Part shown: positions 18,620 through 24,751 of the stretch, piece after piece | How positions within the stretch are numbered: position 1 is the first letter of the stretch | Layout of the letters: each line of letters opens with the position of its first letter | Source of the DNA: Erythrobacter mangrovi | GTDB lineage: Bacteria; Pseudomonadota; Alphaproteobacteria; Sphingomonadales; Sphingomonadaceae | Length of the DNA stretch: 64,000 nucleotides | NCBI RefSeq assembly: GCF_013260645.1 | Contig: NZ_CP053921.1 | Coordinates: 2,777,289-2,841,288, forward strand | Direction: 5' to 3' | Notes under the pieces: generated by a model | What the model saw: only the letters and a program-made list of their open reading frames with translations | What the model was told of the DNA's origin: nothing | Database searches by the model: none | Position numbers and translations under genes: made by a program

Positions 18620-18646
18620 GGCCCGGCTCCGAAAGGAGCGCGGGCC
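18620..18646 (+). terminator. Hairpin after rpmJ
   Basis: GGCCCGGCTCC (18620-18630), GAAA tetraloop, GGAGCGCGGGCC (18635-18646). A strong stem with a GNRA loop but only GTTCGCGTTT after it, so termination may be weak and the HAD gene at 18668 may be read through. Confidence 0.6.
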
Positions 18647-18667
18647 GTTCGCGTTTGAGGTGACGAA

Positions 18668-19282
18668 GTGACAGTCTCTGCCGTGGTCTTCGACGTGGGG
18701 CGGGTACTCTACCAATGGGAACTCGCCTATCTGTTCCGCCAGATCGTCGACGACCCCGTCCGGCTCGAGAAAGTGATCTCCGAAGTTGTCACCGAAGAGT
18801 GGCACTTTCAGCACGACGCGGGCCGTCCGCTGGCGGAGATGGTGCCCGAACGGATCGCGCTTTTCCCGGATTTCGAAGCGGAGATCCACGCCTACGCGAC
18901 GCGCTTCAACGATACCATTCCAGGGCCTGTGCCCGGCAGCCATGCATTGGTGGACAGGCTCGATGCCGCGGGCGTGCCTCTGTTCGCGATCACCAATTTC
19001 GGGGCCGACCTATGGGCGGGATTTCGGCCAACCGCGCCGCTGTTGGATGTCTTCCACGATATCGTGGTTTCGGGTGAGGAGCGGCTGGCGAAGCCCGACC
19101 CCGCGATCTTCGCCCTGGCCGAGCAGCGGTTTGGCCATCCTGCCGCAACCATGCTGTTCGTCGACGATAACGCCGCCAATATCGCAACTGCACGTGCCTG
19201 CGGTTGGCAGGTCCACCATTTCACCGAAGCCGCACGGCTCGAAACCGATCTCGTCGAGCGCGGTCTCATCACGCAGGCATAA
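18668..19282 (+). CDS. HAD superfamily hydrolase (subfamily IA)
   Basis: 204 residues from a GTG. Motif I is FDVGRVLYQWE, with Gly where phosphatases have the second Asp, the DxG form seen in YihX-like sugar phosphatases and some dehalogenases. Motif II is FAITNF, motif III is GEERLAKPDPAIF with the Lys, and motif IV is MLFVDDNAANI. The cap domain occupies about residues 17-85. It likely hydrolyses a small phosphorylated metabolite; the substrate is unknown. Start chosen because GAGGTGACGAA precedes it closely. Confidence 0.85.
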   Translation: MTVSAVVFDVGRVLYQWELAYLFRQIVDDPVRLEKVISEVVTEEWHFQHDAGRPLAEMVPERIALFPDFEAEIHAYATRFNDTIPGPVPGSHALVDRLDAAGVPLFAITNFGADLWAGFRPTAPLLDVFHDIVVSGEERLAKPDPAIFALAEQRFGHPAATMLFVDDNAANIATARACGWQVHHFTEAARLETDLVERGLITQA

Positions 19283-19285
19283 AAA

Positions 19286-19317
19286 GAGGGCTCCGGCGAA
19301 CTAACGCCGAAGCCCTC
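19286..19317. terminator. Bidirectional terminator between HAD and CC_3452 genes
   Basis: GAGGGCTCCGGCG / CGCCGAAGCCCTC with a 6-nt loop and one mismatch. On the minus strand it is followed by TTTTT, so it best serves the CC_3452-type gene; it begins 4 bp after the HAD stop and can end that transcript too. Confidence 0.8.
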
Positions 19318-19356
19318 GAGGAAACCCACCGATGGAGAGGGTGGGGGGAAGTCAGA

Positions 19357-19698
19357 TCAGCCGTTGCACTTGGCCAGGGCGTCTTCCGCTAGGGCTTCGC
19401 CACGGGCGGTGAAGCCGGTAATGTCGCCATGCTCCTTCTGAAGCTCGCGACACACGCGCAGCGGGCGCGAATTGCTCTTCGGGGCGACGCACTTGGTGCC
19501 CTTGCAGCTCCAGGCGACGCCACCGGCGATGACGGTGCCCTTCTCGGCCGGCTTGCTCAGCTCGACGGTGTAGAAGGGTTCGCTGGCGGCAGCAGCGGCT
19601 GGGGTAGGGGTGATCGCTGCGCCAAAGGTCAGCGAAGTCCAGGCAACGGCGCCAATGATTGCTCCAAGGCTGGTCGAGCGGGGGAGATTGAGGGTCAT
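19357..19698 (-). CDS. CC_3452-type secreted protein
   Basis: 113 residues from the ATG at 19698, preceded by AAGGA. A signal peptide ends around PTPAAAAA, and the mature part reads SEPFYTVELSKPAE ... GGVAWSCKGTKCVAPKSNSRPLRVCREL. This spacing of three Cys and the APKSxSRPLRVC block match small exported proteins annotated CC_3452 in alphaproteobacteria. Function is unknown. A final CNG supplies a fourth Cys, so two disulfides are possible. It is divergent from an HxlR regulator and shares its GTTGC-palindrome region. Confidence 0.75.
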   Translation of the reverse strand: MTLNLPRSTSLGAIIGAVAWTSLTFGAAITPTPAAAAASEPFYTVELSKPAEKGTVIAGGVAWSCKGTKCVAPKSNSRPLRVCRELQKEHGDITGFTARGEALAEDALAKCNG

Positions 19699-19767
19699 GG
19701 GGAGGGTCCTTCTCGCTTGCAATTTTCTCAACAGTGATTGCTATTTCTGCAATATAAGTTTCAATTA

Positions 19768-19867
19768 GCAACCCGTTGCGAATCGCTACCTAGTGGTTTA
19801 AGTTGCGCAAAGCAACCCGATTTTTTGAAAAATTTGGCTTCTGAGATTTTCACGCTAAGTAGGTTGC
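19768..19867. promoter_or_regulatory. GTTGC/GCAAC palindromes between CC_3452 gene and HxlR regulator
   Basis: In an AT-rich divergent intergenic region, GCAAC-CC-GTTGC (19768-19779) and GTTGC-GCAAA-GCAAC (19802-19816) are perfect palindromes of the same half site. A single GTTGC half site is at 19863-19867, just before the HxlR RBS. The pattern suggests operators for the HxlR-type regulator controlling itself and the divergent gene. Confidence 0.55.
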
Positions 19868-19885
19868 AGGAAGAGGACTGATCTT

Positions 19886-20440
19886 ATGGGCGATATCCGC
19901 GAACCGCTGCGTGAACTTACCGAGTGTGGCTTGCCGCAAGCGCTTGAAGTCATGGGAGAACGCTGGTCTTTCATGATCCTGCGCGCCAGCTTTAACGGCC
20001 TGCATCACTTCGAGGAATTCCTCAGCGAGCTCGGGATCGCGCGCAATATCCTTTCGAATCGACTAGCAAAGCTTGTCGAGCACGGCATTCTTAAGCGCGA
20101 TCCCTGCCCCGACGATCGGCGCAAGATCGAGTATCGCCTGACCGACAAGGGCTTCGACCTGCTGCCTGCGATGGTGGCCCTGCGCCAGTGGGGCCAGAAG
20201 TACGGCGCCGAGGTGAGCGAGAATCCCGTCCTTGTGGATGAACGCGACCGCCTTCCGATCGGCCCAACCTCGATTCTCAGCCACGATGGCCGCATCCTTG
20301 GTCCGTCCGATCTCTACCTGGTCGAACGCAAGAACCTTGGTGTTCGTGCCGACGGTACCCGCGCCGAACCGGTCGGGGCGCTGCAGGCCGGTTCGGTGGT
20401 TGCCATCGATGCCGCTCGCGCCGCGCGCGACGCCGCCTGA
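19886..20440 (+). CDS. HxlR family transcriptional regulator
   Basis: 184 residues. The N-terminal winged helix has the HxlR signature: ALEVMGERWSFMILRASFNGLHHFEEF, then ILSNRLAKLVEHGILKRDP and YRLTDKGFDLLPAMVALRQWG. The conserved Cys near residue 14 (ECGL) is where redox- or aldehyde-sensing HxlR proteins react. An extra C-terminal domain of about 70 residues (PIGPTSILSHDGRILGPSDL) follows, common in sphingomonad members. It probably binds the GTTGC palindromes upstream. AGGAAGAGG is 10 nt before the ATG. Confidence 0.92.
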   Translation: MGDIREPLRELTECGLPQALEVMGERWSFMILRASFNGLHHFEEFLSELGIARNILSNRLAKLVEHGILKRDPCPDDRRKIEYRLTDKGFDLLPAMVALRQWGQKYGAEVSENPVLVDERDRLPIGPTSILSHDGRILGPSDLYLVERKNLGVRADGTRAEPVGALQAGSVVAIDAARAARDAA

Positions 20441-20452
20441 GCGGATCTTGAC

Positions 20453-21271
20453 CTAGTAGCCGGGAGGCGGAGTGCGGCTGATCGTATAGTCGATCCTGAT
20501 TCGCACCCATTGGCCGACCTGAGGGCGCCCACCGATCTGCGGTGGGCGAACCTTGAACTGCCAAGCGGCCGCGAGCACCGCGCGGCCGATTCCCGACCCC
20601 TGCGGCGATTCACCCACCAGCACGCAGTTCTCCACCCGGAATTTCGGGGCGGTCTGGCAGTTGATCAATCCCCAGCCTGGCCCGGACGCCGTCGAGAGGT
20701 AACCAGCCAGCTCGTCGTGCGTCGGCTCGCGATACCAACGCGCTGCATAAAGCGGTTCGCCATTGGGGCCACTGCCTGCGATTCGCTGCGAGTCTCCCGA
20801 CCGGGCCGTGTCGGCCGGACCCACCGGCCCGGCTGCCTGCGCCGGCTTTGCTGGCGGGACGCGCGCGATGTCTAGCTGCCGCATGGTGTCGGGCGATACG
20901 GGAATCAGCGCAGGCGGCTGCTTCTCCGGAGTCGGGATTTGCGGGGTCTCGGGCGGTTCTCTCGGCGGTTCAGGCCGGGGTTGGGGCTGTGCCGCGGCAT
21001 CTTTCGGGGCCTTATCGGGCTCCTCCGCAGGCTCGGGCGCATCATTCACGTCACTCGCAGCGAAAGTCACCAGCGATTCGTTGTCGGGTTCGCCCTGCGG
21101 CTTTGCGGCGCCCAGCGACAGCAACAAGGCGATCAACAAGGCTTCGAACAGGACGGCAAGCGCGATCCCGATCACGCGCTGACGCGTTTCGGGCGGCAAT
21201 TCGGACCATGCGACGCGCGAGGGCGCACCACCGCTGGAACGAAACTCGGCAATGCGCTGCAGCAAGGACAT
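20453..21271 (-). CDS. TonB-like proline-rich membrane protein
   Basis: 272 residues from the ATG at 21271 (GAGG upstream). A cytosolic N-terminus is followed by one membrane segment (about 31-53, VIGIALAVLFEALLIALLLSL), a long Pro/Glu/Ala-rich spacer (about 60-130) and a C-terminal globular part with two Cys (INCQTA, VENCVLVGESPQG) ending AAWQFKVRPPQIGGRPQVGQWVRIRIDY. The layout and the final strand resemble TonB C-terminal domains, but no ExbB/ExbD genes are adjacent. It may energise an outer-membrane transporter or be a TonB-like scaffold. Confidence 0.7.
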   Translation of the reverse strand: MSLLQRIAEFRSSGGAPSRVAWSELPPETRQRVIGIALAVLFEALLIALLLSLGAAKPQGEPDNESLVTFAASDVNDAPEPAEEPDKAPKDAAAQPQPRPEPPREPPETPQIPTPEKQPPALIPVSPDTMRQLDIARVPPAKPAQAAGPVGPADTARSGDSQRIAGSGPNGEPLYAARWYREPTHDELAGYLSTASGPGWGLINCQTAPKFRVENCVLVGESPQGSGIGRAVLAAAWQFKVRPPQIGGRPQVGQWVRIRIDYTISRTPPPGY

Positions 21272-21357
21272 CGACCTCAAAATCGGCCCAAGGCCGCGCC
21301 CGTTTACCGGTCCCCCTCCGCGGCCATGGGCGGGATTGCGGGCGAATTCAAGGCCGC

Positions 21358-21405
21358 CGTGACGTCACCATAAACCGCAAAAGATAGTTTGGCTGCGTGA
21401 CGTCA
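21358..21405. promoter_or_regulatory. Paired TGACGTCA palindromes
   Basis: CGTGACGTCA occurs twice, at 21358-21367 and 21396-21405, 38 bp apart in the same orientation. Each holds the perfect 8-bp palindrome TGACGTCA. They lie between the divergent TonB-like gene and the 115-codon gene at 21480 and look like a two-site operator; the binding protein is unknown. Confidence 0.5.
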
Positions 21406-21479
21406 TCGTTAAAGTGATCTCAACACGTCGTGGCCATAGAGGACCCAATTCGCGAAGTTTTGAGTGAGCCGGATTCGCT

Positions 21480-21827
21480 GTGATCGATATCGAAATCCAA
21501 AATGAGACGCACCAGACGGTCTTCCAGATCAAGGTCGTGACCGTACCACGCATCGGTGAGGGCATTCGCCTGAAAGAGCCGAACGGTTCCTGGGCGTCAT
21601 ACGACATCCTCGATGTTTGGTACCAGAAGGCCGACTATGGAGACGTGTGGATGCCCTATATCCATGTCCGCATGACGCCGGATGAGCTGAGGGCAGTCGA
21701 GATGGCCAAGTCGAACCCCATGGTTGACCGTAGCCAGGCCATGCCGATCGAGCAGTTCCTCGCCAAGTTCGAGGGTGATCGGGAACATGAGACGGTGAGG
21801 CTTAACCTCGACCTGAGCGAGGATTGA
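21480..21827 (+). CDS. Hypothetical protein (115 aa)
   Basis: A 115-codon frame from a GTG, encoding MIDIEIQNETHQTVFQIKVV and a mixed alpha/beta protein with VPRIGEGIRLKE and a helical C-terminus rich in Glu and Asp. There are no Cys, membrane or signal segments. I do not recognise the family. No good RBS precedes the GTG and the first ATG is late, so the start is uncertain. It lies downstream of the paired TGACGTCA sites and converges on the split comM gene with a 1-bp gap. Confidence 0.6.
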   Translation: MIDIEIQNETHQTVFQIKVVTVPRIGEGIRLKEPNGSWASYDILDVWYQKADYGDVWMPYIHVRMTPDELRAVEMAKSNPMVDRSQAMPIEQFLAKFEGDREHETVRLNLDLSED

Positions 21828-21828
21828 G

Positions 21829-22428
21829 TCAGGCGCGCGGAGCCATCCGGCGGTAGCTGAGCGCTTCCGCCAGATGGATACGCCCGACCTCTTCCACTCC
21901 TGCGAGATCCGCGATCGTTCGTGCCACTCGCAGCATGCGGGTGTAGCCGCGCGCCGACAGGCGCATTGCGGTCGTTGCCTGCATCAGCAGGTGGCGGCCC
22001 TGTTCGTCAGGCGTGGCGAATCGCTCGAGCGCGTCCCCGTCGAGTTCGGCATTGGTGCGTACCCCGGTCTCTCCGGCGCGCGCCGTTTGGCGCTGCCTGG
22101 CGGCGAACACACGCGCAGCAACTTCCGCACTGCCTTCTGACGGTGGCGGCAACGCCAGATCGGCGGCGCTGACGGGGTCGACTTCGACATGCAGGTCGAT
22201 CCGATCGAGCATCGGCCCACTGACCTTGCCCTGGTAATCCGCGGCGCACCGTGGTGCACGACTGCAGGCGAGCGCGGCATCGCCCAGATGTCCGCAACGG
22301 CACGGGTTCATTGCCGCCACCAGTTGGACATTGGCGGGAAAGGTGACATGCGCGTTGGCGCGGGCAACGTCGACCTTGCCTGTTTCGAGCGGCTGGCGCA
22401 GCGAATCGAGCACAGCGCGCTGGAATTC
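21829..22428 (-). pseudogene. comM: comM/yifB 3' fragment (Mg-chelatase-like ATPase), split by transposon
   Basis: Encodes the last ~200 residues of a YifB/ComM protein, beginning PEFQRAVLDSLRQPLETG and including NAHVTFPANVQLVAAMNPCRCGHLGD and the arginine-finger and C-terminal Mg_chelatase_C regions (LSARGYTRMLRVARTIADLAG). The 5' part is at 25657-26586. The two halves join in frame across one copy of TGGAATTC when the element at 22429-25669 is removed. An open frame extends into the transposon to 22512 but has no likely start. ComM is a hexameric helicase that promotes branch migration during natural transformation. Confidence 0.92.
22421..22428. repeat. Target-site duplication, left copy
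   Basis: TGGAATTC, repeated at 25670-25677. One copy restores the comM reading frame (Glu-Phe-Gln at PEFQRAV). An 8-bp duplication is the usual length for IS1595-family insertion. Confidence 0.92.
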
Positions 22429-22454
22429 CGGCATTATGTAGCAAGCGCACCAAA
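22429..22454 (+). repeat. Terminal inverted repeat, left end
   Basis: 26 bp beginning CGGCATTATGTAGC and ending CACCAAA, the exact reverse complement of 25644-25669. The next inner base no longer matches. Confidence 0.95.
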
Positions 22455-22497
22455 TAAGAGGCGGACGCCTACGCCTACGATGTGATACGTATCGAAT

Positions 22498-22935
22498 ATG
22501 GGGACACAGCACGCAATCACTGCCCTACGCGACAAGCGCGGGGAACTCGCCGGGACCATCGACGCCTTGCAGGATCAACTTCGGCAAGCATTCATCGACA
22601 TGGACCACATAGACGCCACGCTGCGCATGTTCGTGCCGGATATCGAACTGGACGAGATAAAGCCCAAGCCGCTCCCACCACGTCACAGGGCCTTCAAGGG
22701 ACAGGTCACGCGCGCAATCCTCGCCATGCTGCGCAAGGAAGGGCCGATGGACGCGAAAGCTATCACGTTGCGCCTCATGGCCGAACGCGAGCTAAACGTG
22801 AACGACAGCGGCCTACAGAAGGCGATGCACAAGCGGATAGGGGCGGCACTACGGAACTTGCGGGAGCGAGTGCTGGTATGTTCGGAGAAAGGAAAAGGCG
22901 GGTTGCTGGTGTGGAGCCTAGCCAAAAACCCATAG
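22498..22935 (+). CDS. Transposon passenger: coiled-coil plus winged-helix-like protein
   Basis: 145 residues. The N-terminal third is a heptad-like helix (ALRDKRGELAGTIDALQDQLRQAFIDM). A linker with PKPLPPRHR leads to a C-terminal domain, VTRAILAMLRKEGPMDAKAITLRLM and AALRNLRERVLVCSEKGKGGLLVWSL, which reads as a winged helix with a wing hairpin. It could be a DNA-binding regulator of the element. A palindrome GATACGTATC sits 5 bp before the ATG and may be its operator. No family name is known to me, and no homologous chromosomal neighbour is present. Confidence 0.75.
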   Translation: MGTQHAITALRDKRGELAGTIDALQDQLRQAFIDMDHIDATLRMFVPDIELDEIKPKPLPPRHRAFKGQVTRAILAMLRKEGPMDAKAITLRLMAERELNVNDSGLQKAMHKRIGAALRNLRERVLVCSEKGKGGLLVWSLAKNP

Positions 22936-22992
22936 GGCAAAGCCAAGCAGTATCAGGCCGAGCAACAAGGCAAATTCTATCCGTTCTTTCAT
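22918..22992 (-). CDS. Possible 24-residue single-helix membrane peptide
   Basis: A very short frame encoding MKERIEFALLLGLILLGFAL plus four residues, almost entirely one hydrophobic helix after a charged start. AGGG lies 6 nt before the ATG. Its end overlaps the 3' end of the passenger gene on the other strand. It could be a small toxin-like or regulatory membrane peptide, or chance; there is no independent support. Confidence 0.3.
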   Translation of the reverse strand: MKERIEFALLLGLILLGFALWVFG

Positions 22993-23001
22993 TTTCGACC
23001 C

Positions 23002-23010
23002 TGTGGATAA
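23002..23010. promoter_or_regulatory. Consensus DnaA box inside the transposon
   Basis: TGTGGATAA, the exact complement of the TTATCCACA DnaA consensus, in the non-coding part before the tRNA. A single box could be chance. Confidence 0.35.
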
Positions 23011-23033
23011 CTTACGGACGCCTGAAAAGGTGA

Positions 23034-23063
23034 TTCGACTCAACACGCTAGGCGAAGTATTAA
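23034..23063 (+). promoter_or_regulatory. Candidate promoter of the transposon tRNA
   Basis: TTCGAC (23034-23039), an 18-bp spacer, and TATTAA (23058-23063) resemble sigma-70 -35 and -10 elements, placing a start site a few bases before the tRNA at 23078. Weak match to consensus. Confidence 0.35.
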
Positions 23064-23077
23064 CCATCCAGACCTTT

Positions 23078-23164
23078 GGCCGCGTGGCGGAATGGTAACG
23101 CACCCCTTTTGCAATGGGGAAGTCCTGTGTAGCGCAGGTGCAGGTTCGAGTCCTGTCGCGGTCT
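23078..23164 (+). tRNA. Class-II (long variable arm) tRNA with UGC anticodon, atypical
   Basis: A full cloverleaf can be drawn. The acceptor is GGCCGCG (23078-23084) with CGCGGTC (23157-23163), including a G2-U71 wobble. The D stem is GCG/CGC around GAATGGTAA. The anticodon stem is CCCC/GGGG (23103-23106, 23116-23119) with a U-U mismatch at 31-39, and the loop gives TGC at 23110-23112. The long variable arm is CCTGTG/CGCAGG (23124-23138 region), and the T arm is GCAGG-TTCGAGT-CCTGT. The body looks like Leu or Ser tRNA, but UGC reads Ala codon GCA. U73 follows and CCA is not encoded. It is passenger DNA of the IS1595 element; amino-acid identity is uncertain. Confidence 0.75.
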
Positions 23165-23181
23165 CGCAAAAAGGTTGGAAC

Positions 23182-23460
23182 GGTGAGCGCGCTACACGCT
23201 CACCAACCCCCTCATAAATCGAGTCAGTGAATCAGTCAGGCTGGATTCATCGACAAAATCCTATAGCAAAATTGTTGGAATTTTTACGCGCTGCGCGTAG
23301 TGCAGCACAGAACGCTCAATTTTCTGCATCGCTACCTGACGTTTGTCAGTGCATTAAATTGGGACGTTCGGCGGGCAGAAATGCCCGTCTCTGGAGAGAG
23401 ACCAGAGTGGAGACCGCTACAGGTCAAAGGTTGAGGGGGTCAGTCGTAAGGCTGGCCCCC
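23182..23460 (+). ncRNA. Hairpin-dense non-coding region downstream of the tRNA
   Basis: No protein frame fits here. Consecutive perfect or near-perfect stems are: GGTGAGCG/CGCTCACC (23182-23204), TGAATC/GATTCA (23228-23249), AAAATT/AATTTT (23268-23284), TACGCGC/GCGCGTA (23285-23299), TGCAG/CTGCA (23301-23328), CTGAC/GTCAG (23336-23349), CGGGCA-GAAA-TGCCCG (23372-23387), CTCTGG/CCAGAG (23389-23407), GACC/GGTC (23412-23425) and GGGGGTCAG/CTGGCCCCC (23435-23460). The GNRA tetraloop and the spacing point to a structured RNA, perhaps cotranscribed with the tRNA. The last stem may end transcription from either side. Strand and function are not established. Confidence 0.5.
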
Positions 23461-23468
23461 AAACTATT

Positions 23469-24422
23469 TTAGCGCTGCCAGTACCCCGCCCACTGGCGGC
23501 TCTGACGCGATGCCATAGCGGCTTCCAACACCATCGCAGCCTGCCCGCCATTCGAGACGCGGCGGTTATCCTCGCGGAACGAAGCCTCATGCGCATAGGC
23601 TTGCAGGTACGGACCTGCGATATGGTGGTGCGTACCAACTTCCATCCGGCGAAGGCGCGAGAAGAAGCTTTCCGCCTGATTGGTGCAAGCAATGCCATCC
23701 GAGTACGCAACCGTGTGGTTGATGCGGTACGTATCGAACTTGGCGTGTAGGTCATCCCAGTGCGAAGCTTCGTCGGCATGGACGGTCGACATGTGGTGGA
23801 TGCTCGCGGAAATCATTTCCCCGCCGCGCGCTTCGCTCTTGGCGACGATGGCAAGCGACTGACCACCGCGTTCGCGGCCCACGACCACCACCTGGCGCTT
23901 GCCAGTCTGATTGATTGCAAGGCGACGGTCACGGCGATTGTCCTTGCGATTTGCGGGGCGGACGTGACCGCCAAAATAGGCACCGTCCAATTCGACTTCG
24001 CCGGAAAGGGTGCGGCCAATATCTTCGCGCGCCATCGCTTCGCGCAGTTTGTGCGAGAGGACGAAGGCAGTCTTGTATTGCACGTCCAGATCACGGCTCA
24101 TTTGCAGGGCGCTGATACCCTTTGCGCCATTCACGAAGATGACAATCGCAGCGAGCAGGTCGGTGTACGACAGCTTGCGCGAGGCAAAGATCGTACCGCT
24201 GGTGACGCTGTACTGGTGGTAGCAGGCAACGCACTTGAACTTGCGGCGGGTCGAGATGTGATAGGCGTCCGTGCAGCCGCACTTGGGGCACACAGGCTCA
24301 CCGTCCGTGTCCGGCCAACGCAGGTCACAGAATACACCGTAAGCGGCATCCTCGCCCATGCGAAATACCTTCGCCAGCGAGAGAGTGCGGGCCTTTGCGG
24401 AGAGAAGAAAGTGTTGTGCCAT
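23469..24422 (-). CDS. IS1595-family (ISXO2-like) transposase
   Basis: 317 residues. An N-terminal zinc ribbon (CPKCGCTDAYHI ... FKCVACYHQYS, about residues 45-73) is followed by a DDE-type core: Asp in SGEVELDGAYFGG, Asp in STVHADEASHWDDL and the late NQAESFFSRLRRMEVGTHHH segment with the third acidic residue. This is the domain order of IS1595 transposases, which cut at the 26-bp ends and leave 8-bp duplications. The gene looks intact and lies in the middle of the element, reading towards the left end. It is divergent from the DUF6471 gene over an AT-rich promoter region. Confidence 0.95.
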   Translation of the reverse strand: MAQHFLLSAKARTLSLAKVFRMGEDAAYGVFCDLRWPDTDGEPVCPKCGCTDAYHISTRRKFKCVACYHQYSVTSGTIFASRKLSYTDLLAAIVIFVNGAKGISALQMSRDLDVQYKTAFVLSHKLREAMAREDIGRTLSGEVELDGAYFGGHVRPANRKDNRRDRRLAINQTGKRQVVVVGRERGGQSLAIVAKSEARGGEMISASIHHMSTVHADEASHWDDLHAKFDTYRINHTVAYSDGIACTNQAESFFSRLRRMEVGTHHHIAGPYLQAYAHEASFREDNRRVSNGGQAAMVLEAAMASRQSRQWAGYWQR

Positions 24423-24526
24423 GTCATCGTTTCCAGTGCTTATGCACTCTTTATGATGACATCATGTACTCTTGTCAATGGCAAATGCATCGCGTATAGT
24501 GATATTTAGCATCACAGGAGCGGCAT

Positions 24527-24751
24527 ATGCCCGTCAAGGAAAAGGAATGGGAGGACCGCGTTAAGGGCCTCCTGAAAGCCGAGTTAAAGCGAAAGAACGT
24601 GACCTATGCCGAGCTGGTCGGGAGACTGGCGGACATTGGGGTTCACGATACCGAGCCGAACATTCGCAACAAGATCAGTCGCGGTAAGTTTACTTCGGTG
24701 TTTCTTGTTCAATGTCTGACGGCAATCGGGGTGACTGAGTTGCGCCTATGA
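24527..24751 (+). CDS. DUF6471 domain-containing protein
   Basis: 74 residues, helical: KGLLKAELKRKNVTYAELVGRLADIGVHDTEPNIRNKISRGKFTSVFLVQCLTAIGV. The pattern is that of small lambda-Cro-like helix-turn-helix proteins annotated DUF6471, common in alphaproteobacterial mobile DNA. It probably binds DNA and could set transposase or cargo expression from the shared divergent region (24423-24526), where GTGATATTTAGCATCAC (24499-24515) forms a partial palindrome. AGGAG is 8 nt upstream of the ATG. Its stop overlaps the end of the opposing membrane-protein gene by 6 bp. Confidence 0.8.
   Translation: MPVKEKEWEDRVKGLLKAELKRKNVTYAELVGRLADIGVHDTEPNIRNKISRGKFTSVFLVQCLTAIGVTELRL

Noticed and set aside
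23078-23164. An 8/4 or 9/3 acceptor allo-tRNA or selenocysteine-type tRNA
   Set aside because: Pairing gives a normal 7-bp acceptor and 5-bp T stem; an eighth acceptor pair (T23085 with T23156) does not form, and the anticodon is not UCA.
23182-23460. CRISPR array or tandem repeats
   Set aside because: The hairpins differ in sequence and length; there is no repeated unit or spacer pattern and no cas gene.
23078-23468. Group I intron or a tRNA-integrase attachment site
   Set aside because: The tRNA is continuous with no interrupted loop, and no integrase gene or duplicated tRNA 3' end is present; the ends and 8-bp duplication fit a DDE transposon.
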